From the NCBI GenBank assembly GCA_037176885.1, contig JAWWNJ010000002.1, positions 2,170,001-2,234,000 on the forward strand: a stretch of DNA of 64,000 nucleotides. The letters run 5' to 3'. Of the stretch, positions 22,445-32,365 are shown piece by piece. Origin of the DNA: Favolaschia claudopus. Its lineage: Eukaryota > Basidiomycota > Agaricomycetes > Agaricales > Mycenaceae. Below the pieces are notes generated by a model that saw only the letters and a program-made list of their open reading frames with translations, was not told where the DNA came from and searched no databases. Every line of letters starts with the position of its first letter. Position 1 is the first letter of the stretch. Both the position numbers and the translations under genes were made by a program.

Positions 22445-25400
22445 ATGCCACGACCTTCTCGCGTTCATTTGACACCCGGTTTTTTCAGTCCCCAACCGCG
22501 AAGTGCCAAAGGCAAGGAGCGAATGACTGACCCGGCGCGTGCCGATGTGCTTTCCGGTTATTCTGCCCAATGCAGAGAGTGGTCTTGTCGCATGAGAATC
22601 TCGGTGTATTGCTCTGGTTCGTGCTGTTTTTTCTCTGCCTGAGTTTGACTCAATTTGCTTTACAGGACGGTCAAATAACGCTCTAGTAGAGGAGGAAGAA
22701 ATCCGGCGGCGACCACGAAATGTCCGACGAACGCGTAGAGTTACGCAGACGTTGCCGCGCCATTCTCCGGGGGCTATCTCACTGCAGCGTGGGCAGGCCC
22801 GACACGCGTCCCATAGCTCCGATCGGCCTCCCCCCGACTCTGACCCTCCTTCTTCCAGCACAGGTTCATCTGTGTTAGACCCACCGACGGAGTCGGCAGC
22901 GGTATTGGATAGCGGCTCGCTCCAAACTGCGGAGGAAATTCCAGAGGATCTGGATTCGACTCGGCAAACGCCCAACCCAGACCCTCCATTAGAGGACGAT
23001 ATCTCCGAAACTCACTCCCCACCCGAATCATCCTCTTCCCCCAATTCACCTGAAACGACACTGCCGCCGCTGTCTGAAATGGAGAAGCAGCTCATGGATG
23101 AGAATATCCAATACCTCCGTAGCTTAATTGTGGAGCACAACAGTCTGATGCAACCCGACAAGATCTGGCATGCCTACGAGACCGTTCAGATACGCGGCCA
23201 GTACTCAGCCCTATCCTCTGCAGAGACGGTTTGGCTGGCCGAGAAAATCTTGTTCTGGGCCGAAGCGCGCCTTCAAACCGACAAACTCGACATCTTGCAC
23301 AAATGGGGCGAGCGGGTTCGGCAATTATTGAATACTCTAGATCCCGCTGCTTCAGGATTCGACCAGCGCTTTCTAATGTCGCGCGCACTGGCTCTCGAGG
23401 GAGATCTCCAAAAGGCTCTCAACCTGATTCATCCAATACAACCTCACTCAAACACATTCATCGCGTGTCTTCGCGCTGTAGAATCCATCTTCGTTTCCAC
23501 CTGGCGACATCACGACCGCATCAGGGCTATCGAGCTGTTGATTCAAGACTGGAAAACCGTAGGACTGTTTCTCCTTACGGAGTCCAGCCGACTGCACTGG
23601 AAGAACCGGGAATTGTACGCCGTTGGCACGTCCCTTCGAGAGACTGCGTTCGCTGTCGCGTCGGGCATATCTCTTCCTTCTGTGCTTCTGGCAGACAAGC
23701 AATACGAATGGGACGAGGACCAGCGGAGACACCTGGGTGATTTCTTGGTCGAGGCATTCATCCGTCACAAATTGCCCGCGGACTCCGTCACTGTTCTTCG
23801 CGAGATGAAGCGCCAAAATCTCAAACCCACTTTCCATATCTCGTTGCTCCTGATCAGAGCGCTCGCCCGGGAGGAGTTGTACAGCGAAGCCCACGCGTTG
23901 TACGCCGCGGTTGAGCAAGACAAGAGCTACGAATATCTCTTCACTGGGCTCTACTTATACTCCAAAGAGGGCCAGGAGAAATGGACGCTCGAGTACTTTG
24001 ACCGCATCAATGCGTCGGGGCTCATGAACTCCAAGGTCGTGCTGCAGTTGATGTACGCGTATGCTGTGAAGGGAGATACAGAGAAGACTTTGGAGGTCTT
24101 CCAGCAGTATTTTCCTGAAGACGAGCACGGGTTGCCAGCCAATTCACCTCTCATCGAACACTTCACTGTCGGGATCTTCGCACATGCCCAACGCGGTGAT
24201 TTCGCTGGTACAGTGCCGTGGCTCGATGGGATGCGTAAAGCCGGCCTGCAGCCTGACGCTCATGTGTTCACCACCATTCTGAAGAGTTTTGCTCTACGCG
24301 GGGACCTGAACTCGATATCCTCGCTGTTGAACCAGATGCGCAGTGCGGGGCACGCTCCTAACATCGTCACGTACACCACTATCATGACCCTCCTCGCCCA
24401 TCGCAAGGATCCTGCCAGCGCCGAAGCCATCTACGCCCGGGCGGTCAAGGAAGGCCTCCTCCCCGACAGCATCATGATTGCCACTATCATGAACGCGCAT
24501 ATTGAAGCTGGGTCTTGGAAAGGTGTCATCAAGGCGTTCGACTTTGTGCGTTCATCGCCGCACATGAAGCTCACCGTCGGCATCTACAACCTCCTGCTCA
24601 AAGCCTACCTCCAAATCGCCGCTCCCTTCCGTGTCGTGTCGCGCGTGTTCAACCAGCTGGAGCGGCTGCGGATTCGGCCTGACGCGTACACATTCGCGTT
24701 GTTGATCCAGTCTGCTTGCGACGCGCGTCAGATGCATACGGCTTCTGAGATTTTCACGCAGATGGAGAAGCTCTCGGAGCAGTGGGGATCGAGTCGGCAT
24801 ATCACCACCTGGACGATGACGATCATTATGGCAGGGTTTTTGCGGGCGAATGACAACGAGCGTGCGATGGCTGTATACGAGGACATGCTGGGACGGGGTT
24901 TGAAACCCACGGCAATCACTTATGGTGTTATCGTCGCGGCGTACGGTCGGGAAGGGACCGCAGAGAGCTTCGACCTCGCTATCAAGTTCATTGAGAACGT
25001 CGAGGGTTCGGAAGAGCGGGCGTGGGATGCACCGCCCCATGGCCGTCTCTCTGCGCGAGATTACTTGTACCTCCCGCTCATGCAGTCATACGCTTCCAGC
25101 AATGAACCTGACCAAGTCGAGCGTCTGTTCCAGAAAATGCTCGACGACGGAGGGGAACCGTCGCTCAGCATCCTAACTACACTCCTCGACGCCTACGCTC
25201 GTGTGAACGACATTGACAGTGTTCTCAAGCTTTGGCCGCAGATATATCAACTGGGTGTCAAGTATTCGACTATTCCGTTGTTTTCAGAGGGTAGCGATGA
25301 GCAGCAGAAGTCGAGGGTTCACACGTTCGTTCTGTGCGCGCCGCTTTCGCGATACATCGAGACGCTATCGAAGGCGGGGATGCACAACGAGATTGCGGAT

Positions 25401-26063
25401 GAGTGGAGGAGATTCCAGGAAGCTGGGTTTTCGTTCTCGGCTGACAACTGGAACCAACTCGCCGTGGCTTTACTTCGCGCGGGTGACGTCGAGCGGTGTT
25501 TCGCGGTTCTCGAGAAGGTCTTCGTTCCCTACAGCCGACGCAGCGACCTGCTTCGACAGCAACGAGAGACTAATCCCACCTCACCTCTTTCGCTCGAGCT
25601 ACCTGCGACCGAGACAATGCCGCTGGAGAAACCGCTTGTTGGCCGGGCGCGAGCTGCAGCCACGCATTTGGGTCGTTACATCGAGCGTGCAGCGCCCGAT
25701 TTCGCCGACCCTGAACACACTGACGATCTCGCGCATCATCTCCATGTTCTGCACCGAATCTCACCGATGTGGAATACGTGGAAGCCGCGCCACGATGTTC
25801 TGCGGGGTCTCTTCGACGCTGTGTTGCGTCTGCGCGCAGGCTACCCTGTCGATGCGGTGGCGCGCGAGACGGACGAACTGCTGCATGGTGTTGAGGCGTT
25901 CGAGCAACAGCAATCCGAGGCGAGGAGAAGGCTGCAGGGAATCTACCAAGCGTATCCGGAGGCGGTGATGCTTGTGGAGCAGTTTGAACGGAAAGAGCAG
26001 CGAAGGTTGGGTCGGTGGTATGCAAAAGTATATTCGTGGGCGGAGGATAGACCAAGATTGTAA
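22445..26063 (+). CDS. Pentatricopeptide-repeat (PPR) protein, probably mitochondrial
   Basis: This is a large helical-repeat protein of the PPR family, which binds organellar RNA. The main exon is open from 22666 to the stop at 26061-26063. I place the start at the ATG at 22445, with a 49 nt intron at 22617-22665 (donor GTTCGT, TTGAC branch, TTTACAG acceptor) because this keeps the frame; the exact start is not certain. The N-terminus is basic and Ser/Pro-rich, then comes a low-complexity acidic/Pro stretch, then helical repeats. Clear PPR units include PDAHVFTTILKSFALRGD, NIVTYTTIMTLLA, RPDAYTFALLIQSACDARQ and LKPTAITYGVIVAAYGREG. They fall roughly in residues 480-900 of the main-exon protein. 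The C-terminal 200 residues have no visible repeats. It is the only intact copy; two truncated copies lie upstream in the tandem array. It converges on the velvet gene with a gap of under 100 bases. Confidence 0.9.
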
Positions 26064-26157
26064 TACGCGGAATATAATACAGCAAAGCAAATACAATTCA
26101 GAACATTAAGAATAGCAGGAGCAAATGATTCAGCTACAGTCTTGAACACTGGATGGT

Positions 26158-28087
26158 CTAACCGCCGTCGGAGTCATCGTCTGAACCGGAATCGTCTCGC
26201 CGACGTTTGCTTGAGCCATGTCTGTTGCGCTGAGGGGGAGGTCAGCGCTCCGCGACAAAAAAGGAGGAAGGCAAGCGGAGAAGGAAACTCACCAAAGGAA
26301 GCTTCAACCCTTGGTTCCCAAAGGCGATCGACAATGCAGTCGTTTCTGCATAGAGTAAATTGTCAGTAAAACGAAAAGTAGCTATATACAATAATGGACT
26401 CGTCGCGCACCTGGTACACCAGGGAAACGTTTCGCCGAGAACACAGTGAAAGGTTCAGTGAATATTTGGGCGAGAACGGGCGAGACATTGGTGTGAACTT
26501 GAAGGGCGCCTGGTTCTGGAGCCGGCAGTCTAGACGAGGCGGCGATATATAAAAAGGTCTGAATGACGATGAGAAGCAGGAATAACGCACGCTCCAACGT
26601 TCATCAAGCGTAATCGCAGACGAAATGTGCCTGACAAGACGAAGAGATGAATGAACGGGGATCGGACATAATGAATGAATGAACGAGCGAACCTTCTGTA
26701 CGAACTGACAGATCCTGGAACAGGAAGAATATACCCGGCTTGCGGTGTTCATCCAGTAGGCGGTAGCCATTGGAAGACAGCGGCCCGACCAAGGTGCGTG
26801 TGTACGCGGCGCGCGCTATGGGAGGCGGTACAGAGGATGGCGCACCCTGCCCAAAGTTCGTCGATGGCGTTGTCGTTGGCGGGGGGAAATAGGAAACTTG
26901 CGGTGAATGCGAGTAAGATGATGAGGAGTTGAACAGCGCTGGGTCGTATTGTGGTTGTTGTGCAGAGCTGGGCGGGGGGCTTCCGGGGTTATGGCTATAT
27001 GAAGGATCTTGCGGTGAATATCGACCGGGCTCACCCCACCCGGGGTTGCTGCTGCTTCCTGCAGTGTCCGCCGAACCCCAAGGGCGGTATGTGGGTTCCG
27101 AGTCGGCGGGAGCATTCCAGGGAGATTCTGTGGCTACGGGGCTGGAGCTCGGATTGCTACTACTGGTGCGCCCGAAAGAGTGGATGGAGGGAAGAATTGG
27201 GGGAGGGTATGTCGTGTTCCGATCGACTTGTGAGGGCGTAGAATGATACCCCCATGTTGGAGGCTGGGACGATGAGCCCCCGTAAGGAGAAGACGGGGTG
27301 AAAGAGACGGGCGCGGGAATTGGGGACGGAGGCGCGGGAAAGTAACCACCCTGAGAACTACCGTATCCTGAACCCTGGGTTTTGCGATCAAAACTCAGAA
27401 AGAGACGTGAAGTGACGAAGAAAGTACGAACTGCGGCATCTGCGTTGGCGGGACGGAATGGCGTAGGTGTGGACCGTGATATCGGTGTTTGATGACCTGA
27501 ACGGGACGAAGGGCCGGCAGTGGTGCTTCCGCCTCGACGGCGCGGTGGTTTGGCTGGTTGAACGGGTACGTAGCGCTCTCCGGAGGACGGATGGAGGACT
27601 AGATTTCTCTCATGCTTGCCGTCCTCGGACCAGAGATCTACTGTAACTACGAAAAAGGAACAATCCACGTCACTTTGTTCTGTTAGTAGTGAACATGGGC
27701 ATAGAATGAAAGAGGAACGTACTCTACGTCTACTATACTGTTGTCGTCGCGTTTTATGACCATCCGTGCGACTGCTGCTGGGGCTAGAGGCCGCCGATCC
27801 TGAAGAAACATCAGATTGGACAGAAGAGCATGAAAGTTTCACAAGACTGACTTTATCACCAAAACCACACATTCGAGCACGTAGGGGATGTTGTACCATC
27901 TCCAGGGAGTAATAGCTTAATGAGAGGGGCGTATTCAATGCCGGAGCCAAAGCAATATGAGGGTTAAGAAGACTCGACTGACTTGCGGCCGACCCATTTG
28001 CCCCACTGTTCTGGGCCATCCACAGTGGATTGGCGCATCGGGGCGATGGCCGTGGCCGTTTTACGAGGACTGATATGCTGAATCATG
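26158..28087 (-). CDS. velB: Velvet-domain transcription regulator, VelB-like
   Basis: This is a fungal-specific velvet factor, a DNA-binding and dimerising regulator linking development and secondary metabolism. I start at ATG 28087 (MIQHISPRK...). Splicing 27916-27982 then joins the first exon to the velvet signature YYSLEMVQHPLRARMCGFGD, followed by DRRPLAPAAV and, after another intron, VDCSFFVVTVDLWSEDG. The domain is then interrupted by about 200 residues rich in Pro, Ser, Gly and Tyr, and resumes with AYTRTLVG...GIFFLFQDLSVRTEGTF, then FTVFSAKRFPGVP and AFGNQGLKLPLR. A velvet domain split by a disordered insert is the known layout of VelB. The tail is basic then acidic (SSKRRRDDSGSDDDSDGG). 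There are at least seven introns, all canonical. It is divergent from the ArfGAP gene. Confidence 0.92.
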
Positions 28088-28877
28088 GTGTCGAGAGCCA
28101 GAGATCGGGACAAGGCGCTTAAGGGCGGGGTTGAGAGTACTCTGGGCGAGACTTGGCACAGAGACGGAGCCGAGTGGGTACAGAAAGCGACGGAGTGGGC
28201 AGAAGAAGGACGGGATAATAAACGAGATGAAGAGAGCGAGAGAAAAGGTATCAGACAGAGGAGTTGGGCGACCCGAAAGAGTGGGATGCCAAGGGGGGTC
28301 CGCTCGTCTGGTCCGCTCCCAGCGCCGTGATTGGTTTTGATATACAGACAGCCAAAAACTCAGTCTACAAGTGCGCCCAAGTCAAGAATCCCAGTAAAAT
28401 TTCAGCTTGAACCCTTAGATCGAGTATATCATGGTTTAAGACAACAGTATTCGGCCAAATTGATGGCTCCAAAGGCTCACATCTTTTGCTTCTCCCCACC
28501 ACCACAAGAAATATATTACGCCTGTACACGCGCTCTATGGCTACCCACTGTCCATTGAGTAACCGTACACCGGTCTCCGGCATCGTTGACCTCGTTTCTC
28601 ACATTAAAGTTAAATAAAGTCCACAAATCTCGTGTGCTATATGACCTCCCCACTACAACTCTACCGGCTCCGCGGAGGTCAACTTACTTCTCAATAATTC
28701 TGATGTGGTCTAATCTTTCTTCGTCCTTCTTTGTGTCGTGCTCGACGCGTCCGAGTCCCAAGTCGCGTCTCCAAAAGTTTTTGGTCACAGGTCACGGGTC
28801 ACACTCACCTTGGTCCCGACTCCCGACTACAGTTGGCGAGAATCCGCTATCCAGGATCGTGGCCAGAATTTGTGAAG
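28088..28877. other. Divergent intergenic region, velvet / ArfGAP
   Basis: About 790 bases between two divergent start codons. It should contain both promoters. I see no convincing gene in it. Confidence 0.6.
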
Positions 28878-30340
28878 ATGGACCAGACCCAAGCCAAAAA
28901 GGTCTTACAGGAGCTCGTCAAGACCGAGAACAAGACTTGCAGCGACTGCGGTAACCCGAATCCGCAATGGGCGTCGCTCGGGTCCGTTTGCAGTCTTGTC
29001 TCGCACTCTGTTTCCGCGAATTCTTAACCAGTTGATACATCCAGCTTCGCAGTCTTCCTTTGTCTCCAATGTGCTGGTACCCATAGAGGTTTCGGCGTAC
29101 ATATCAGGTATTTATCGCCTTCTCGCCGCAAGCAGAAGTGTAATCCGAATTTTCAGTTTCGTCCGCTCCATTTCGATGGACACATGGCAGGCAGACCAGC
29201 TTAAGCGTATGCAGGTGATGATTCGAATCCTCCCAGGGCTAGAACTCTCTGTGAACCACACACCAGATTGGTGGTAATGCCGCCTTTAAGCAATTCATGA
29301 AGTCGTACGAACCGGCAGAGCAGGGTGGGTACAAGGAAGGCAACTCTCCCTATGACATATACCACTGCTGGGCCGCGAGCCAGTATCGTGCAAAGGTGCA
29401 TCACGTCCTGCCGCGCTTCTTTTTCCTCAAATGTTGATCGCTGTATTTGTAGCTGGACGCCGAAATCGCCGGCAAGGAATGGGCGCCATCAGCACCTCCC
29501 CCTCCATCCTCGAGCAATAGCACTGATTCCGCGGGTCTACGCAAATCAAGAGCCTCTGCGCGCTCCAACACCGGCTCCTCTATTCGTGCCGACTCCGCCT
29601 CGCCAGCTTCATTCACAAAAGGCTCGCCTAGAGGCACACCTGACCTCAGCAACAGTTTCGACCAAAAAGCCGCAAACGAGTCGTTCTTCGCATCCCTCGG
29701 CCAAGCCAATGCCTCCAGATCCTCTGACCTTCCACCCTCTCAAGGCGGTCGCTATCAGGGTTTCGGGAGTTCCCCTTCCCCACCGCCAGGCAGCCAACAC
29801 CCGTCCTATGGCATGTCCTCCGCCGCGGCTCCCTCTTTCTCCGACATCCAAGAGAATCCCGTCGCCGCGCTAAGCAAAGGCTGGTCGCTCTTCTCCGCCG
29901 CGGTGGGCGGTGCCGCGCGTGTCGTATCAGAAAACGTCATCCAGCCCGCGGCAGAACGCGTGCGCGACCCGACGCTGCAAGCGAACGTCATGGGGTACGT
30001 GAGCGAGGCGGGGAAGCGCGCGGCTGCGGCGGGAGGCGCTGCGAATCAGTGGGGTAAGCATGCGCTGGGTGTGGACGTTGCGGATAGTGTTGGGGGTGTG
30101 GTTGGGATGGCGAGGGATCGGTTGGGGCAGGGGCCGGCGCGGGATGGGTATGGGACGGTGGGGAATTATGAGGGGGAGACGTCGGGGTTGTATCATGATG
30201 AGGACGATGATGATCTGTTCACGGAGTATAAGCATGGGCAGCACTATGATCAGCCTGTCGCGGGGTCGCGGCCGGCAGACGCGTCTTCGAACGCGAAGCC
30301 TAAAAACGACGGGTGGGACGATGAGTGGAAGGATTTCTAG
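28878..30340 (+). CDS. gcs1: ArfGAP, Gcs1/ArfGAP1 type
   Basis: This is a GTPase-activating protein for ARF small GTPases, acting in COPI coat turnover at the Golgi. ATG at 28878 starts MDQTQAKKVLQELVKTENKT. The N-terminal zinc finger begins CSDCGNPNPQWASL. After introns it continues with the second Cys pair and FVRSISMDTWQADQLKRMQ, which is diagnostic of ArfGAP, then GGNAAFKQFMKSY. The remainder is Ser/Pro-rich. A glycine/serine/aromatic amphipathic stretch around PVAALSKGWSLFSAAVGGAA resembles the curvature-sensing ALPS motif of ArfGAP1. The protein ends acidic and aromatic, DGWDDEWKDF, as in the Gcs1/ArfGAP1 group. There are about five introns in the first 550 bases, then one long exon (from about 29451). 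Confidence 0.93.
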
Positions 30341-30767
30341 TTTAGACCTGGAGATATTATTTATTGTAAATACGAGGAATTTTAATCGACAAGAGAACAC
30401 CCTGTGACTTGTGACCTGACGTGACTTCAGGCTTTTATCCCAACCACCATCTATCGCGCTCGCTCAGTCTTGCTGTCGATAGTTGCGCATTCTCTACATC
30501 GTAGCCATATTCAAGACGCTTTCTTGGTTTCTCCCACCAATCCCGTTTCCTTTGTTTTCCGCACGGTCGGTGGCTTCGGGTGTATCCCCTTCGAAAAACC
30601 AAGAACCCTGCGTACTGGAATTGGCCCGCTGCGCTTCTTCATAGAATCTAGCGGTCACAAATATCAGCGGTCGAAGACCACGCATTCCCCATAGTAAAAA
30701 TATTTCTTTCATTTCCGCTCACAAAGAAAGCGTGCGATTGCAATCTCCATAATTGCTTGCCCCCACC
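30341..30767. other. Intergenic region, ArfGAP / F-box-like gene
   Basis: About 430 bases holding the 3' end of the ArfGAP transcript and the promoter of the next gene. No further feature seen. Confidence 0.5.
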
Positions 30768-32168
30768 ATGACCGTCCACCATCTCAGAGCGCGTCTCGCA
30801 GCACTCGACACCCAAATTCTCCAACAGCGGCGCGCTCTTGACGAGCTCGAGCAAAGCCGATCAGACGTTGAGCGCGAGCTTTTTGCCACTGCAACATACG
30901 ACGTTTTGACGCTTCCTGTCGAAATTACAACAGAAATATTTCTCGTGTGCCATGCGACTGGTCCTTCTTTGTTGCTTCCACACGGAAAACATCACGGAAC
31001 GCCAGCACCCCTTGTTCTTTCCGCCGTGTGTCGTGGTTGGAGAACCATTGCGCATGCCACTCCCGCTTTATGGGATTCGTTCAGAGTTGACTTCCAAAAA
31101 TTCACATCAAATACTGAAGCGGCGGACATCCTCATTGACTCGTGGCTGGCCCGAGCACAACCCCACCCTCTATCCCTTGAACTTCAATGTTTGGAGGTTC
31201 AGGGCTCTTTTGCTTCGGTGAAAGCGTTAACGCATCGCTGGTCACAACAGATTCGCTCGCTGACGTTAGTCATCTTGGCCGACGTCCACGAACTTGGGTT
31301 TGACTTGGCAGCATTTCCCATACTAGAGAGTGTGATGTTGTGTTGCGCCACTTCCATTTCCCCCTCTATCCCGGTTGGCGTCTTCCAGAATGCCCCCCTC
31401 TTACACGACATCCAGCTGGGATGGTCCCTATACCCCAGGCAATTTCAATTCGATTGGGAATGGAAGCGGCTGACAAAGTTTTCCGGGAAATTAGACAGCA
31501 TGGAGCTCTTCGCTTTAGCCCCCGCTCTCGTCGAGCTGACCTGCACGTTTCTTCCCGCTCTCGACGCTTCCTTGGTCGTCACCCAACACCTCACTTTGGA
31601 ATCCTTAACTGTCGCAGACGACGATGGTGACGAAAGTCTCGACGTCTTGCAATATTTGACCTTACCCGCTTTACGCCGCTTGGATATTTTCGATTCCAAA
31701 GACAACCACGATTCGCTTCGACTGTTTCTGGCACGGTCTTCCCCACCGTTGATCTCGATAATTGTGGAAATGAATGAAGTTTGTTTGGATCAATGGCGCA
31801 AATCCTTGTTGATCGTGGCTTCAACACTCGAGAGGGTCGAGCTTCATGGGGTCCATGATTCAGACGCCCATCAAAGCCTTACCGACGACTTTATCAGGCC
31901 CTTGTCTGACAAATGTCTTACAATCCAATCTCTCACTCTCAAAAGCGCAGGCGAATGCAATGCGGATATTCTCATGCGGTTACTCTATGCATTGTCGAAT
32001 AGGGCGTTGAAATCCTTCACATTTCTTTGGGATTTGCCCCCGTTGCTGGAACAAACAGCTTATGAGAATGAAATCCTCGACACGTTGAGCGGACACCTAT
32101 GCCGGCTCTCCAGGGCAGGCATGGACATATACTTTGGTACTGAGGACAAAAACTATATAACTGAGTAG
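30768..32168 (+). CDS. F-box-like protein with leucine-rich C-terminus
   Basis: This is a single-exon protein of 466 residues. I start at the ATG in CACCATGACC at 30768, not at upstream non-ATG codons. The N-terminus is a coiled coil (residues about 1-42, LRARLAALDTQILQQRRAL...), followed by an F-box-like segment, LPVEITTEIFLVCH...LVLSAVCRGWRTIAHATPALW, at about 46-105. The rest is irregular Leu-rich repeats. This layout is very abundant in agaricomycete genomes. F-box proteins recruit substrates to SCF ubiquitin ligases, but the specific substrate cannot be told from sequence. Confidence 0.85.
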   Translation: MTVHHLRARLAALDTQILQQRRALDELEQSRSDVERELFATATYDVLTLPVEITTEIFLVCHATGPSLLLPHGKHHGTPAPLVLSAVCRGWRTIAHATPALWDSFRVDFQKFTSNTEAADILIDSWLARAQPHPLSLELQCLEVQGSFASVKALTHRWSQQIRSLTLVILADVHELGFDLAAFPILESVMLCCATSISPSIPVGVFQNAPLLHDIQLGWSLYPRQFQFDWEWKRLTKFSGKLDSMELFALAPALVELTCTFLPALDASLVVTQHLTLESLTVADDDGDESLDVLQYLTLPALRRLDIFDSKDNHDSLRLFLARSSPPLISIIVEMNEVCLDQWRKSLLIVASTLERVELHGVHDSDAHQSLTDDFIRPLSDKCLTIQSLTLKSAGECNADILMRLLYALSNRALKSFTFLWDLPPLLEQTAYENEILDTLSGHLCRLSRAGMDIYFGTEDKNYITE

Positions 32169-32365
32169 ATACGTTGATATGATCCTGTCGGATTGCTATA
32201 TGCCATCAATCCAGCGATGGTCTTCGAAATTGCGGCCCAAGGATGTCTGATCCCGAAATGGCAATATCAGACCTTCCTAATTGGGACCGTAGCGGTTGTT
32301 TGCTCTTGCTTAGACTGAATAGCCGTCATCGGTCGGCTCTTGAACCACTCTTAACCGTAGGCGAC

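Larger units (their letters stand above)
14006..23854 (+). repeat. Tandem unit, copy 3 (complete, joined to unique PPR sequence)
   Basis: This is a complete unit of 9849 bases. Its left junction is identical to that of copy 2. At its right end the PPR reading frame continues into single-copy DNA, so this copy carries the ancestral, unbroken arrangement. Its last 430 bases carry eight substitutions that copies 1 and 2 lack, while most of the unit is almost invariant. Confidence 0.96.

Noticed and set aside
1..23854. Array considered as a transposon, Helitron or LTR element
   Set aside because: No transposase, helicase or reverse transcriptase motif, no terminal inverted or long terminal repeats, and the unit edge lies inside a host gene. 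Segmental tandem duplication fits better.
1..23854. Array considered as ribosomal DNA or a telomeric repeat
   Set aside because: The unit contains protein-coding PPR sequence and spliced regions, with no rRNA-like sequence and no TTAGGG-type telomere repeat at the left edge.
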